A DNA stretch of 64,000 bases from Chitinophaga pinensis (GCA_945907065.1 CAMDSC010000002.1:1-64000), one strand, 5' to 3'; positions 1 to 9,836 are shown, counted from the first letter of the stretch. Program-made: numbers and translations. The notes: a model not told the origin generated them from the letters alone.

Positions 1-798
1 GGCCATAGCTGACAGATTGATAACAGGTTGACTAAGTTTTGATTCTATGTCAGCACCACCCGTTGATAAATATGCCAAACCTAAAGACACATTCGAATTT
101 GAATTACCATAAGTGTAAACCCCATAGGCTAAATTAGCCGTAAATTGAGTACCCCAAGTACCTAAAACTAATATATCACCTACAGAAATTCTGCTATTTT
201 CACCTACCTTAAAACTTAGTTTTGGTGTAATATAAAAAGGAATAAATGCCACTGTAGACCCCATTCCCAATGAAAAATTATCTGTTATTCCATACTGGAA
301 ATCATAAGCTAAAAAATAATTTGTAGCTCCATATAATTCACCTTTCTTTAGATTATAAGCCGATGGTGCAAAAAAGTACCGAGAAGCATGTTCATTTTCT
401 TTAATTACTGTATCAGTTTTTGCTACTGAACTTTTATATTTTTCAGGATTTTGTAATATATCATTGGTTAAATAAGACAGGGCTCCGGCATAAGCTTGTG
501 CATTATCTTTTTGGTTTAGTTTTCCAACCAATACTGTTCCTCGACTAAACTCATAACAATCCTTTATTTCTAAATAAATCTGATTGTCCTTTAATCGAAT
601 AGCAGCAAACAAGAAATCACATTTTCTATTCAAATCTATACTGGAAGTATATTCTAATCCATAGGCTTTTAGATTTGATGAGAGGTTAGTTTCAACTTCT
701 GTAGATAAAAGATCCTTGTCATACAAATACGTAATTTTTTTTTGGCCAATGGCCGAAAGACTTAATAAAAGTGAAAAAGAGATGATTAGATGTTTCAT
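1..798 (-). CDS. Exported, probably outer-membrane beta-barrel protein (3' end cut by window edge)
   Basis: The reverse strand reads openly from an ATG at 798-796 to the window edge (266 codons), so the C-terminus is missing. The first 19 residues (MKHLIISFSLLLSLSAIGQ) form a standard signal peptide. The middle is a small soluble-looking region. From about residue 140 on there are alternating Gly/aromatic/polar strands (for example YGITDNFSLGMGS), typical of an outer-membrane beta-barrel. I do not recognise a family. It stands alone, with about 400 bp separating it from the next gene on the same strand. Export is well supported; barrel topology is inferred; function is unknown. Confidence 0.7.
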   Translation of the reverse strand, partial: MKHLIISFSLLLSLSAIGQKKITYLYDKDLLSTEVETNLSSNLKAYGLEYTSSIDLNRKCDFLFAAIRLKDNQIYLEIKDCYEFSRGTVLVGKLNQKDNAQAYAGALSYLTNDILQNPEKYKSSVAKTDTVIKENEHASRYFFAPSAYNLKKGELYGATNYFLAYDFQYGITDNFSLGMGSTVAFIPFYITPKLSFKVGENSRISVGDILVLGTWGTQFTANLAYGVYTYGNSNSNVSLGLAYLSTGGADIESKLSQPVINLSAMA

Positions 799-1195
799 AA
801 TTTATGATTATTTGGGGGTTAAATATTTTTTAAATTGGGTAAATGTATGTTATTAAAATTATAACTCATTTAATATTTTAAAAATAAATTAAAAACTGAA
901 CTTTAATTTTAGTAATTTTTGTTTGGCAAAAGTGGTTCTGAATTTTTAATCATAACAATTGATTTTCCGGGTTACCCAACCTTAATTGTCATTTTATAAA
1001 ACTTTTGAATTATTTGTTCATTAAAATTATCGTTATTCATTAAAAAAATCAAAGCATTTTAAATATCTTGCATTTAATGCAAAAATTAAATAGCAAATTG
1101 CTATTTTTAATAAAAATAATAGGAGGAAAAGAAATTTTAATTTAAAGATTTATAGAACCTCCAACTTTCTTATTTCTTTATGCGGCAAAATCTAA
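799..1195. other. AT-rich intergenic region with two adjacent short palindromes
   Basis: No gene is visible here. Two close inverted repeats stand out: TTGCATT/AATGCAA at 1068-1082 (1-nt spacer) and AAATAGCAA/TTGCTATTT at 1088-1106 (1-nt spacer). Read on the minus strand, the second hairpin is followed by a T-rich stretch about 90 bp after the glycosyltransferase stop. It could therefore be that gene's terminator. The remainder should hold the promoter of the minus-strand gene at 1-798. Confidence 0.5.
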
Positions 1196-2314
1196 TTACC
1201 ATTTTAGCTTTTTGGTTACCAAACCAGCCAAGCCAACGATTAAATAATAGGGTACCATCAAAATATCAAACAGTAAAAAGAAACCGAATATTTTAGAAAT
1301 CCTTAATTTATCCATACTCTTAAACAGAACAATGCTTTGCACCATCAGCCTCAAAATATAAATACCAATTATTATGTACCAATAAGTATACCCAAAAACC
1401 AAAGCCAAAGTAAGAAATGTATAAAATAAAATATGACTAATGTTGAAAAATCCGAGTAACCGCTTATGTGAACTTTTGTAAAATTTACCGGTAAAAAAAT
1501 GGCGCTTCTTTTGATTCCACCATTTTCCCCAGGTTAGTTTAGGTTGAGATTCGGTAAAAGAATCACGCGAATAAATGACAGCTACATTGGCTTTGTTAGC
1601 AGTTTCATTTACAAATAAATCATCATCACCAGACATAATGTGCAAATGGCTTGCAAATCCTTTTACTTTAAAAAATAAACTTTTTCGATACGCTAAATTA
1701 CGTCCAACGCCCATGTATGGTTTGCCAGATAAGGCATAAGAAAAATAGTGCATTGCAGTATAAAAGGTTTCCCAGCGAATAAAAAGATTCAGAAAAGAGT
1801 TTTTCCTCTTATACCGTGAATACCCCAATACTATTTCTTTATCATCCCTCATACCGGCACTCATTTCATTTATCCAGTTTTCAGAAATCGGTTTGCAATC
1901 AGCATCAGTAAATAACAACCATTCATGAGTTGCCGCTTTTATTCCCAAAGTAAGAGCCAGTTTTTTACCTTTCTGGTATTTTTCTTCCACCTTCACATCT
2001 ACTAATCTAAGCCTTGGCTCCGATTTCATTAGCTCCTCAATATATTCAGCAGTTTCATCCCACGAACCATCATTTACCACCAATACTTCAAAATCGGGAT
2101 AATTTTGATTTAAAATTATTGGTAAAAATTCTTGAAGATTTTTAATCTCGTTTTTGGCCGAAATAATTACACTTACCGGAATTTTTGAGTTAACTATTTT
2201 GTCATTTGTTTTATCAAAAGCAAATTTTGAAAACACAAACAAATAATAGCAAATATGAATAAGCGCAAATAATGCAGTAAGCCCTATCAATGCCCAAATA
2301 ATTATTATCATCAC
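1196..2314 (-). CDS. Membrane-anchored family 2 glycosyltransferase
   Basis: A 372-residue GT2 enzyme that should transfer a sugar from a nucleotide-sugar donor on the cytoplasmic face. An N-terminal membrane helix (about 3-28) precedes a GT-A fold with the nucleotide-binding stretch VSVIISAKNE (about 47-56), the DAD metal motif (137-139), a GDDD acceptor-site motif (229-232) and a QKKRH sequence (268-272) matching the QxxRW-like signature of processive GT2 enzymes. Two or more hydrophobic helices follow (about 288-362). It ends with a Lys-rich tail and lies 77 bp upstream of no obvious partner; miaA is the next gene on the same strand. The acceptor is unknown. GT2 membership is firm, and polysaccharide or glycolipid synthesis is inference. 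Confidence 0.88.
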   Translation of the reverse strand: MMIIIIWALIGLTALFALIHICYYLFVFSKFAFDKTNDKIVNSKIPVSVIISAKNEIKNLQEFLPIILNQNYPDFEVLVVNDGSWDETAEYIEELMKSEPRLRLVDVKVEEKYQKGKKLALTLGIKAATHEWLLFTDADCKPISENWINEMSAGMRDDKEIVLGYSRYKRKNSFLNLFIRWETFYTAMHYFSYALSGKPYMGVGRNLAYRKSLFFKVKGFASHLHIMSGDDDLFVNETANKANVAVIYSRDSFTESQPKLTWGKWWNQKKRHFFTGKFYKSSHKRLLGFFNISHILFYTFLTLALVFGYTYWYIIIGIYILRLMVQSIVLFKSMDKLRISKIFGFFLLFDILMVPYYLIVGLAGLVTKKLKW

Positions 2315-2391
2315 AGCCGCAAATTTATTGCAACCATTTACTAATAGATACTAAAAGATTTCAACGCCTTTTGCGCAAAGTGTTTAAAAAA

Positions 2392-3291
2392 CTATTGGTT
2401 ATTTAACAAAACTGTTTCAGGATTGAACAGTTTATGAGATATCATATCCTTCTCATTTCTAAACCAAGTCAATTGGCGTTTAGCGTAGTTTCGTGTATGT
2501 TGTTTTATTTTTTCGATGGCCTCAGACAATGAACATTTTTCATCAAAATAATCAAAAAGTTCAGTGTAACCAACGGTTTGAAGAGCCTTTAAATTTTTAA
2601 AATGATATACCTTTTTCACTTCCTCCACCAATCCTTCTTCTATCATTTCATCCACCCGGCTATTTATTCGCTGATAAAGAGTTTCTCTGTCAACATCCAT
2701 CATTATTTTAACAATTCTAAAGGGCCGTTCAATTTTTGAATTTGTTTTAATGTCTAAAATAGATTGCCCTGTTTCAATCACCAATTCTAAAGCCCGCATG
2801 ATGCGATGAGGGTTTTTAGTGTCAATAGTTTTACTTCCTTCACTATCTAGTCCTTGAAGCTTTTTAAATAAGTAATCAACTCCATTATCATCCAATTCTT
2901 TTTGAAGCTGTATACGCATATTTTCATCAGCTTTAGGTAAATCATCCAACCCTTCACAAAGGGCTTTAATATACAAACCGGTTCCTCCGGCTGCGATAAC
3001 TACTTTGTGTTTTTTAAATAATTTTTCTAATAACTGTAATGCTTCCTTTTCAAAAATACCCGCATTATAAGTATCATGAATGGAGCAATGATTAATAAAA
3101 TGATGGGGAAAGAATGCTAATTTTTCTTCTGAAGGTTTGGCGGTGCCAATACTAATTTCTTTATAAACTTGTCGGCTGTCAGCAGATATTATTTCAGTAT
3201 TAAAATATTGGGCAAGCTCAATTGCATAATCTGTTTTGCCCGATGCTGTAGGGCCGCAAACTACAATTAATAATGGTTGGGAATTAGCCAT
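2392..3291 (-). CDS. miaA: tRNA dimethylallyltransferase
   Basis: MiaA transfers a dimethylallyl group to N6 of A37 in tRNAs that read UNN codons. The 299-residue protein has the P-loop GPTASGKT (13-20), the SADSRQVYKEISIGTAKP signature (about 37-54), GGTGLYIKAL (about 102-111) and the C-terminal YAKRQLTWFR tRNA-binding segment (about 269-278). Length is normal for the family. The ATG start fits the P-loop position. It follows the pRiA4b-like gene by only 8 bp and is probably co-transcribed with it. Family assignment is certain. Confidence 0.97.
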   Translation of the reverse strand: MANSQPLLIVVCGPTASGKTDYAIELAQYFNTEIISADSRQVYKEISIGTAKPSEEKLAFFPHHFINHCSIHDTYNAGIFEKEALQLLEKLFKKHKVVIAAGGTGLYIKALCEGLDDLPKADENMRIQLQKELDDNGVDYLFKKLQGLDSEGSKTIDTKNPHRIMRALELVIETGQSILDIKTNSKIERPFRIVKIMMDVDRETLYQRINSRVDEMIEEGLVEEVKKVYHFKNLKALQTVGYTELFDYFDEKCSLSEAIEKIKQHTRNYAKRQLTWFRNEKDMISHKLFNPETVLLNNQ

Positions 3292-3299
3292 GTCATTGG

Positions 3300-4094
3300 C
3301 TAATAATCGTCGTTATTATCATCCGAGCCACCATATCCCAAATCTTCAAAACCTAGTTCATCATCTTCATCCAATTCTTTTTCTTCCTCATCCACTTCTT
3401 CTCCTTCTAAAAAACTTAAATCATCCGAATCAATTTTAAGTTCTTCCTCATCAAACTTTAAGTCAAAAGAAACTCGTTCTCTAACTACAGGTGGTTTTGC
3501 TATTTCAGGCAGTTTAATATCCGGAAGTTCAGTATCAATTTCGTCCATTTCTATATCTTCACCATCCAAAATTTCATCATCATCCACAGCTATCAAATCA
3601 TCCATCATACGACTGGCGATAAGCATATCCGCCATTTTATCGTATTCGGTAAGGTTTGCAGTGGCTCCCGGCAATTTGCCTTTAAGTTTATATTGCTTTG
3701 GTGCTTCTCCTTCTTTACGGGCTATTAAGGGATATTTTTTATTAGGTTCCGCTTTTTGAATTTTAACAAGTTCAATATAAAATGACCAAACCAAATCAGG
3801 GTCAAACATATAAATAAACCGCTGATGCGGATCGTTTATAAATCTATTTAGAATAGTTTGCTTTGGAAGCTTTAAGGTTGATTCCTCGCGTGGTTCTGAA
3901 TCACAAATCTGAGCATCTGTTCTCCAAAAATCGTTTGACATGTGGAATGTATAGGCTTTTGAGCTATCAAACCCAATCGAGTCCTGAATTATTTTATGAA
4001 AATCGGCAAAATTTGAAGTAGAATCTATATCAATAAATCTAACCACATCGTCATGGTCTTCAAAATGCACTCTAAATTTATATATTATTTGCAT
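3300..4094 (-). CDS. pRiA4b ORF-3-like / IS1096 TnpR-like protein with acidic tail
   Basis: The first ~180 residues (MQIIYKFRVHFEDHDDVVRFIDI start; YTFHMSNDFW near 48-57; FMFDPDLVW-like stretch near 95-103) resemble the plasmid pRiA4b ORF-3-like domain common in Bacteroidota. The C-terminal third is strongly acidic (runs of D and E, about 170-264), which could mediate protein contacts or simply be disordered. Biochemical role is not established for this family. It lies 8 bp upstream of miaA on the same strand. Despite the family's historical link to insertion elements, no transposase or terminal repeats are visible nearby. Confidence 0.8.
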   Translation of the reverse strand: MQIIYKFRVHFEDHDDVVRFIDIDSTSNFADFHKIIQDSIGFDSSKAYTFHMSNDFWRTDAQICDSEPREESTLKLPKQTILNRFINDPHQRFIYMFDPDLVWSFYIELVKIQKAEPNKKYPLIARKEGEAPKQYKLKGKLPGATANLTEYDKMADMLIASRMMDDLIAVDDDEILDGEDIEMDEIDTELPDIKLPEIAKPPVVRERVSFDLKFDEEELKIDSDDLSFLEGEEVDEEEKELDEDDELGFEDLGYGGSDDNNDDY

Positions 4095-4104
4095 GTTTAA
4101 GTTA

Positions 4105-4172
4105 TAAGCTTAAAGTTAAAAGTTAAAAGTAATCCTCAATTAAACTATTTTTAACTCTTAGTTTTTAACTCT
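4105..4172. repeat. Imperfect inverted repeat of AGTTAAAAG-type units
   Basis: Between the hppA stop and the next upstream gene the left half carries AAAGTTAAAAGTTAAAAGT and the right half carries the roughly complementary AACTCTTAGTTTTTAACTCT. The same unit recurs at 40366-40400 as AGTTAAAAGTTTAAAACT-like repeats. It could form a long AT-rich hairpin. It may be a dispersed intergenic repeat family of this genome or a weak terminator. Confidence 0.5.
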
Positions 4173-4175
4173 TTA

Positions 4176-6689
4176 CTACTTCTTATGACCTATATATTTT
4201 CCGTCCTTATCATACATGCTCATGCACTTCGCTTTTTGCTCAGGCGAGCATTTATTATCGTTGCACATTTTAGCACATTCTTCTTTAGTCATGGTGGCAC
4301 ATTTTTCCATATCGCAACCTTTGCCAATAAATTTACCATCTTTACCATACATGGCCATGCACTCTTCTTTCTGTTCAGGCGAACATCCTTTTTCATCACA
4401 CATTTTTGCACATTCTTCTTTGGTCATACTAGCGCATTTGTCCATATCACAACCCTCACTTCCATCACCTGCACATTCTACTGAATCTGTATTTGTTCCA
4501 TTTTTATCGCAGCAACTCATTTCAGTTTTTGCACCATGTTCTACACAACATTCTTTTTCGGGGGCAGCAGAGCTGCCAATACCTGAGATATAAGGAGCAA
4601 TTACCAAAGAAACAATACTCATAAGTTTAATAAGAATGTTCATTGATGGGCCCGAAGTATCTTTAAAAGGATCCCCAACTGTATCACCAGTAACTGAAGC
4701 TTTGTGTGGTTCAGATTTTTTATAGAACATTTCACCATTAATTTCAACACCTTGCTCAAATGATTTTTTTGCATTATCCCAAGCACCACCAGCATTACTT
4801 TGAAAAATACCCATCAATACACCTGAAACGGTAACCCCGGCTAACAATCCTCCTAAAACTTCAGGACCGAAAGTGAAACCTACAATTAAAGGAGTAATCA
4901 AAGCAATTGCCCCAGGAAGTATCATTTCCCGAATTGATGCTTTTGTTGAAATAGCAACACATTTTTCGTATTCAGGTTTGGCTTTATATTCCATAATACC
5001 TGGAATTTCGCGAAACTGACGACGAACTTCCTGAACCATATCCATTGCAGCTTTTCCAACCGCTTGAATGCACAATGCAGAGAAAATAAATGGAATCATT
5101 CCACCCACAAATAATCCTGCCAATACGTTGGCTTTATAAATATCAATGTGTTGATTATCTGGCATTGCAATACCTACAAAGGCTGCAAATAAAGCAAGTG
5201 AAGTTAATGCAGCAGATGCAATAGCAAACCCCTTACCTGTAGCAGCTGTAGTATTTCCAACAGCATCCAAATTATCAGTACGTTCACGAACCTCAGGAGG
5301 TAACTGACTCATTTCGGCAATACCACCAGCGTTATCAGCTATTGGTCCAAAAGCATCAATTGCCAATTGCATAGCAGTTGTCGCCATCATTCCAGCAGCT
5401 GCAATAGCTACTCCATACAAACCTGCAAAATAATAGGAAGCTATAATACCTGAAGCCAATGTAAGGATTGGTATAACCGTGGATTTCATTCCAACTGCCA
5501 ATCCTCCAATAATATTTGTAGCATGGCCTGTAGCCGATTGTTTGATAATTGATTTAACAGGACCTTTGCCCATGGCTGTATAATATTCAGTAACAATACT
5601 CATTACAGCGCCAACTAATGAACCAACAACTATTGCAAAAAATACATCCATGCTTGAAAACTCAACTCCTCTTAAATTTAAGGTTTCAGGAAGCATCCAT
5701 TTTACTACAAAGAAAGAGGCGATAACGGTTAATATTATTGATGACCAATTTCCAAGATTTAAAGCATTTTGAACACTTGATTTTTCATCTTTAATTCTTA
5801 CAAACCAAGTACCAACTATAGAAAATAATATACCCAATCCACAAATTACCATTGGTAATAAGATTGGGGACATACCATTAAATTTATCTTCAACTACTAT
5901 TTCCTGTCCCAAAACCATTGTAGCTAAAATGGTAGCTACATAAGATCCGAACAAATCAGCACCCATTCCAGCTACATCACCTACATTATCACCAACATTA
6001 TCAGCTATAGTTGCTGGATTTCTAACATCATCTTCAGGAATTCCTGCTTCTACTTTTCCAACTAAATCGGCTCCCACGTCAGCAGCTTTAGTATAAATAC
6101 CACCACCAACACGAGCAAATAAAGCGATAGATTCAGCACCTAAAGAAAATCCTGTTAATACTTCAATTGCTGTTTTAACTGTGTTTTCACCAAGATCTGC
6201 AAATACTGAAAGGAATACTATAAATAAACCTCCTAAACCCAAAACTGCTAAACCAGCAACACCTAATCCCATTACAGTTCCTCCTGTAAATGAAACTTTA
6301 AGAGCTTGTTTTAAACTAGTACGAGCAGCCTGAGTTGTACGAACATTGGCTTTAGTTGCCACTTTCATACCTATATAACCTGCAGTTGCAGAAAAAACTG
6401 CACCTATTATAAATGCAATGGATATAACCCAACTGGAATGAATTGCAACTCCATTCACTTCATGAATGGTACCTGAATAGGCTAATAATGCTGATGCAAA
6501 TACTACAAAAATTCCAAGTACTTTCCATTCAGCCTTTAAAAAAGCCATGGCTCCATCAGCAATGTAACCGGCAAGTTCTTGCATTTTGGCATCTCCAGCA
6601 TCTTGTTTACTAACCCAAGCACTTTTGAAAGCCATCACAATCAAACCAACAATACCCAATATGGGAACTAGATAAATAAAAGAATTCAT
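4176..6689 (-). CDS. hppA: K+-dependent ion-translocating membrane pyrophosphatase with duplicated Cys-rich C-terminal tail
   Basis: A membrane pyrophosphatase that couples PPi hydrolysis to cation export. The core (about 1-700) has many membrane helices, the substrate loop [20 protein letters not shown] (about 195-214), [21 protein letters not shown] (about 218-238) and [10 protein letters not shown], whose Ala in place of Lys marks the K+-dependent branch. The usual helix-6 Glu (DLFES in Na+ pumps) is absent; this protein reads DLFGSY. Instead a Glu sits at 186 (GAES), as described for the Flavobacterium johnsoniae-type H+ pump, so H+ export is the better guess. At 837 residues it is over 100 longer than usual. 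Residues 709-837 form a soluble tail with 17 Cys, including two 45-residue repeats with identical Cys spacing. Start ATG is normal. The enzyme class is certain; ion specificity and tail function are inferred. Confidence 0.96.
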   Translation of the reverse strand: MNSFIYLVPILGIVGLIVMAFKSAWVSKQDAGDAKMQELAGYIADGAMAFLKAEWKVLGIFVVFASALLAYSGTIHEVNGVAIHSSWVISIAFIIGAVFSATAGYIGMKVATKANVRTTQAARTSLKQALKVSFTGGTVMGLGVAGLAVLGLGGLFIVFLSVFADLGENTVKTAIEVLTGFSLGAESIALFARVGGGIYTKAADVGADLVGKVEAGIPEDDVRNPATIADNVGDNVGDVAGMGADLFGSYVATILATMVLGQEIVVEDKFNGMSPILLPMVICGLGILFSIVGTWFVRIKDEKSSVQNALNLGNWSSIILTVIASFFVVKWMLPETLNLRGVEFSSMDVFFAIVVGSLVGAVMSIVTEYYTAMGKGPVKSIIKQSATGHATNIIGGLAVGMKSTVIPILTLASGIIASYYFAGLYGVAIAAAGMMATTAMQLAIDAFGPIADNAGGIAEMSQLPPEVRERTDNLDAVGNTTAATGKGFAIASAALTSLALFAAFVGIAMPDNQHIDIYKANVLAGLFVGGMIPFIFSALCIQAVGKAAMDMVQEVRRQFREIPGIMEYKAKPEYEKCVAISTKASIREMILPGAIALITPLIVGFTFGPEVLGGLLAGVTVSGVLMGIFQSNAGGAWDNAKKSFEQGVEINGEMFYKKSEPHKASVTGDTVGDPFKDTSGPSMNILIKLMSIVSLVIAPYISGIGSSAAPEKECCVEHGAKTEMSCCDKNGTNTDSVECAGDGSEGCDMDKCASMTKEECAKMCDEKGCSPEQKEECMAMYGKDGKFIGKGCDMEKCATMTKEECAKMCNDNKCSPEQKAKCMSMYDKDGKYIGHKK
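4182..4451 (-). repeat. Tandem 135-bp duplication encoding Cys-rich modules of hppA
   Basis: Two consecutive in-frame units (4451-4317 and 4316-4182) encode residues about 747-791 and 792-836 of the pyrophosphatase. Each has Cys spaced C-x4-C-x7-C-x3-C-x4-C-x7-C, with shared sequence [13 protein letters not shown] and SPEQK and a KDGK-IG end. Perfectly kept spacing with diverged intervening residues argues for selection on the Cys framework after duplication. Confidence 0.85.
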
Positions 6690-6808
6690 AATAATTATTT
6701 AAGATTTTTTAAAGTCCGCGAAAATAGCTTTTCTATTCTATTTAGGCAAAGAGGATTTGGATAAAATAATTTCAATTGATTGTATTAGAGAGGCAACGCT
6801 AAAAACTT

Positions 6809-9463
6809 CTATGAATTCTGTTGAAATCCTATACCAGTAGTTTTGGTTTTTTGAATAATCTCTTTTACATTAATTTCTTTTATATCCTCAATTGTAAGTG
6901 TTGATATTATATCAATGGAACGCTTAGAAGCAGCAATTTCAGACATTCGTAAATGTTGATTTCTAACAATCTCTTCCACAAGTTTTCTTACAGCTCGTCC
7001 GTTACCAAAAAACTTATCACGGCTATCATACATTAGTTCCATAACTCTTTTTAGCTCTTTTTCAGCACCTTCATCAGGTTTTAGATTATTTTCAGAAATC
7101 TGGTTATTAGCAATTTCAAGAAGTTCAACGGCTTTAAAATCTTCAAAATGGAAAGTTCTATCAAAACGTGATTTCAAACCTGGGTTGGATTCAATAAATC
7201 GTTTCATATTATCTGTATATCCAGCTGCTATAACAATCAACTCACCTCTTCGGTCTTCCATACGTTTCAGTAATATTTCAATAGCTTCTTTACCAAAATC
7301 ACTTTGGCCACCTTCGGTTAAAGAATAAGCTTCGTCAATAAACAATACGCCTCCCATTGCCCGGTCTATTATTTCAGCTGTTTTAATTGCCGTTTGACCT
7401 ACATAGCCTCCTACCAAACTTTGCCGATCACATTCAATTAAATGCCCACGTTCCAAAATTCCCAAGGCTTTATAAATCTGTGCCAATATTCTGGCTACTG
7501 TAGTTTTTCCGGTGCCAGGATTTCCTGTAAAAACAGTATGCAACGAAAAGGATTGACGAACATCTTTACCTGTTTCATTATAAAAACGAACCAATTTTAC
7601 CAAGTCATCAATATCTTCTTTCACGGTTTCAAGCCCAATCATACGCTTAATTTTACCCACAGATTCTTTTAGTAAATCCTCATCAATAGGAATATCAGCT
7701 GTAGGATGTTTCTTTTTGAAAGACAACTTTTCAATATCTTCTGGCATTATAACTGAAAGTTCGTCAGGAGTAAGTTTTTCGGGAAATTGAGTATTCATAA
7801 CGCGCAATCCCAAATTCATTTTGGCTTCGTCAATTAAACTATTAACTAACCTAGCATTACCAAAAAACTTATCTCGTTCACGGTAAGTTTCTACTAATTT
7901 TTTATAAAGTAATTCTGAAGCTTTTTCGTTTAATCTGATTCCACGTCTTTCGCTGGCATAGTCTGCAATTTTTATAAGTTCCTGTGGTAAATAATCTGGA
8001 AAATCATACGACATTGTAAACCTTGACTTTAATCCAGGATTTGATTCTAAAAAATTATCCATTTCGGCAGGATAGCCCGCACAAATAATGGCTATATCTT
8101 CATTATCCGATAATTCTTTTAGTAAAATTTCAATAACTTCTTTTCCAAAATCCTTAGCATCATCATCTTTACGAGCTAAAGAATAGGCTTCATCAATAAA
8201 TAAAATCCCACCTTTAGCTTTTTTCAAAGCTGCTTTAGTTTTAGGAGCAGTTTGACCAATAAATTCTGCTACCAAATCTCCCCTGTCTACTTCATAAACA
8301 TGACCTTTGGAAAGCAAACCTAAACTGTGATAAATTTTACCAAGTTTTCTGGCCACAGTGGTTTTACCTGTTCCCGGATTACCACGAAAAATAGCATGAA
8401 GACTAATTTTTTCTTTTTCTTTAAGCCCTCGGTCTTTGCGAAGCGATATAAATCCAAGATAGTTGCTATATTCCTTTATTTTATTTTTAATATCCGACAA
8501 GCCTATCAAACCCTCCAATTCTTTCATTATCACTTCAACCGTTTCATTGGTATGGTGAATTTTTCCTTCATCCTCCGTATCTGTTTCTAAATCTTCGTCA
8601 AAACCTAAATCTTCAATTGTTTCAAAATCCCCAAAAGAAGGAACCACAAAATCTTCGGTAGTTGCTTCTAAATAATCATCACCTATGGTAAACACTTTGC
8701 TTAACAAAAGTTTGTCCATAAACAAAACATCTACTATGTAATCATCTTTTCCCCATGTACCTACCTTGTCCGACCCCCAACCTATGGTTACTGAAAATTC
8801 ATTATCCTGAGGATAAACAAAAAATAATTTAGAAATAGAGCCCTTTAATAAATAATTACTGGTTCTGAAATTAAAAGTCAATTCACAAGCCCAATAATTT
8901 ACATCTTTAATCAAATTTTTTGCATTCAACTCAACCCATACATAACGAGTATAATTAAAATTAAAAACGGAATAATACGTTCGGTCGTTTATTTTTACAT
9001 TAGCATCTGGCCCCTCATAAAGCTTTAAATTTTCGGTTTTAAAATAAGGCTCTCCATTTTCGTTAATCTTTCCAAAATTTTGAATATAAAAAGGTTTTTC
9101 CACAACCATTGTTTCATCTATAAAGGCTTGCCACTTATAAATTCCTGGCTTCCAAAAACTCCCTTTATTCTTGGTTCCCCAACCTTCTCTAACATAAATG
9201 ATATTATCATCCATAGAAACTATTCGATCGCAATTAAGATTGCACATTTCACTATTTTCATTATCGATGCAAACTATTCTAAGTTTTAAACCCCAATCAG
9301 TTTCTTTAAATTTTAAATTAAAAAAGGAAAATTCGCAATACACATACGAACATTCCTCTAATTCAAAAACAGTTCGATACTTCTTTTTATTATCTGCCAA
9401 CCACTCTGTAGAAGCATATATCCTTAAATCTATGGTTTGATATAATGCCTTATTTTGACTCAT
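6809..9463 (-). CDS. Double CbxX/SpoVK-type AAA+ ATPase with two N-terminal beta domains
   Basis: An 884-residue protein with two AAA+ modules of the CbxX/CfqX (SpoVK, EccA-like) family. Module 1 has Walker A GNPGTGKT (361-368) and Walker B LFIDEA (421-426). Module 2 has Walker A GNPGTGKT (647-654) and Walker B LFIDEA (707-712). Both carry a FFGN(A/G)R sensor segment, so both look competent for ATP. The first ~265 residues look like two similar beta-rich domains (about 1-130 and 135-265), each with a GWG...GxW...Y...D pattern. An acidic linker (about 266-305) follows. CbxX-family ATPases are remodelling factors (Rubisco activase, type VII secretion EccA). Here no Rubisco or secretion gene is adjacent, so the target is unknown. 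No signal peptide; cytoplasmic. Confidence 0.9.
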   Translation of the reverse strand: MSQNKALYQTIDLRIYASTEWLADNKKKYRTVFELEECSYVYCEFSFFNLKFKETDWGLKLRIVCIDNENSEMCNLNCDRIVSMDDNIIYVREGWGTKNKGSFWKPGIYKWQAFIDETMVVEKPFYIQNFGKINENGEPYFKTENLKLYEGPDANVKINDRTYYSVFNFNYTRYVWVELNAKNLIKDVNYWACELTFNFRTSNYLLKGSISKLFFVYPQDNEFSVTIGWGSDKVGTWGKDDYIVDVLFMDKLLLSKVFTIGDDYLEATTEDFVVPSFGDFETIEDLGFDEDLETDTEDEGKIHHTNETVEVIMKELEGLIGLSDIKNKIKEYSNYLGFISLRKDRGLKEKEKISLHAIFRGNPGTGKTTVARKLGKIYHSLGLLSKGHVYEVDRGDLVAEFIGQTAPKTKAALKKAKGGILFIDEAYSLARKDDDAKDFGKEVIEILLKELSDNEDIAIICAGYPAEMDNFLESNPGLKSRFTMSYDFPDYLPQELIKIADYASERRGIRLNEKASELLYKKLVETYRERDKFFGNARLVNSLIDEAKMNLGLRVMNTQFPEKLTPDELSVIMPEDIEKLSFKKKHPTADIPIDEDLLKESVGKIKRMIGLETVKEDIDDLVKLVRFYNETGKDVRQSFSLHTVFTGNPGTGKTTVARILAQIYKALGILERGHLIECDRQSLVGGYVGQTAIKTAEIIDRAMGGVLFIDEAYSLTEGGQSDFGKEAIEILLKRMEDRRGELIVIAAGYTDNMKRFIESNPGLKSRFDRTFHFEDFKAVELLEIANNQISENNLKPDEGAEKELKRVMELMYDSRDKFFGNGRAVRKLVEEIVRNQHLRMSEIAASKRSIDIISTLTIEDIKEINVKEIIQKTKTTGIGFQQNS

Positions 9464-9561
9464 TTTTTTTGATTATTTATTTGGTGAGGCAAGATTAGGT
9501 AATAATCCTTATAAAAAAATAAGGGTTGAAAAAAGTTACAAAAATTTTGCTCTTATTTTTC

Positions 9562-9593
9562 TTGAAAGTCACAAATAAATTCCTTTATATTTG
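9562..9593 (+). promoter_or_regulatory. Bacteroidota-type promoter of the tRNA cluster
   Basis: TTG at 9562-9564 and TATATTTG at 9586-9593, 21 nt apart, match the Bacteroidota primary-sigma consensus (TTG, then TAnnTTTG). It lies about 140 bp upstream of tRNA-Ser and is the only strong match before the cluster. Confidence 0.6.
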
Positions 9594-9735
9594 CGCCTCC
9601 TAAAAAATTAGGTTTTTAATGGTTTCATTTACTTTAAAAACTTAAATAATTTTAGGGTTGAAGTAAGTTCAGTTTTTGAAATAAAAATTAAGCCAGCTTC
9701 ATAAAATAATGAATTCCGAAAGGAAATGAAATACT

Positions 9736-9822
9736 GGTGAGGTGACTGAGTGGCCGAAAGTAGCAGTTTGCTAAACTGCCGTACGGGAAACTGTACCGAG
9801 GGTTCGAATCCCTCCCTCACCG
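9736..9822 (+). tRNA. tRNA-Ser (GCT anticodon)
   Basis: An 87-nt class II tRNA. The acceptor GGTGAGG pairs with CCTCACC, the anticodon stem GCAGT/ACTGC encloses TTGCTAA (GCT at 9770-9772), a variable arm follows (GTACGGGAAACTGTAC), and the T arm is GAGGG TTCGAAT CCCTC. The discriminator is G, as usual for serine. CCA is not encoded. It decodes AGC/AGU. Confidence 0.97.
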
Positions 9823-9836
9823 CACCGAGTTTATTT

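Noticed and set aside
3300..4094. Mobile element suggested by the IS1096-TnpR-like name of the family
   Set aside because: No transposase, inverted ends or composition change; the gene sits in an ordinary housekeeping context with miaA.
4185..4593. Plus-strand open frames of about 100-125 codons opposite the hppA tail
   Set aside because: They are exact antisense shadows of the Cys-rich repeats and have no family resemblance.
9629..9820. Minus-strand 63-codon frame
   Set aside because: It runs through the tRNA-Ser gene, which is certain.
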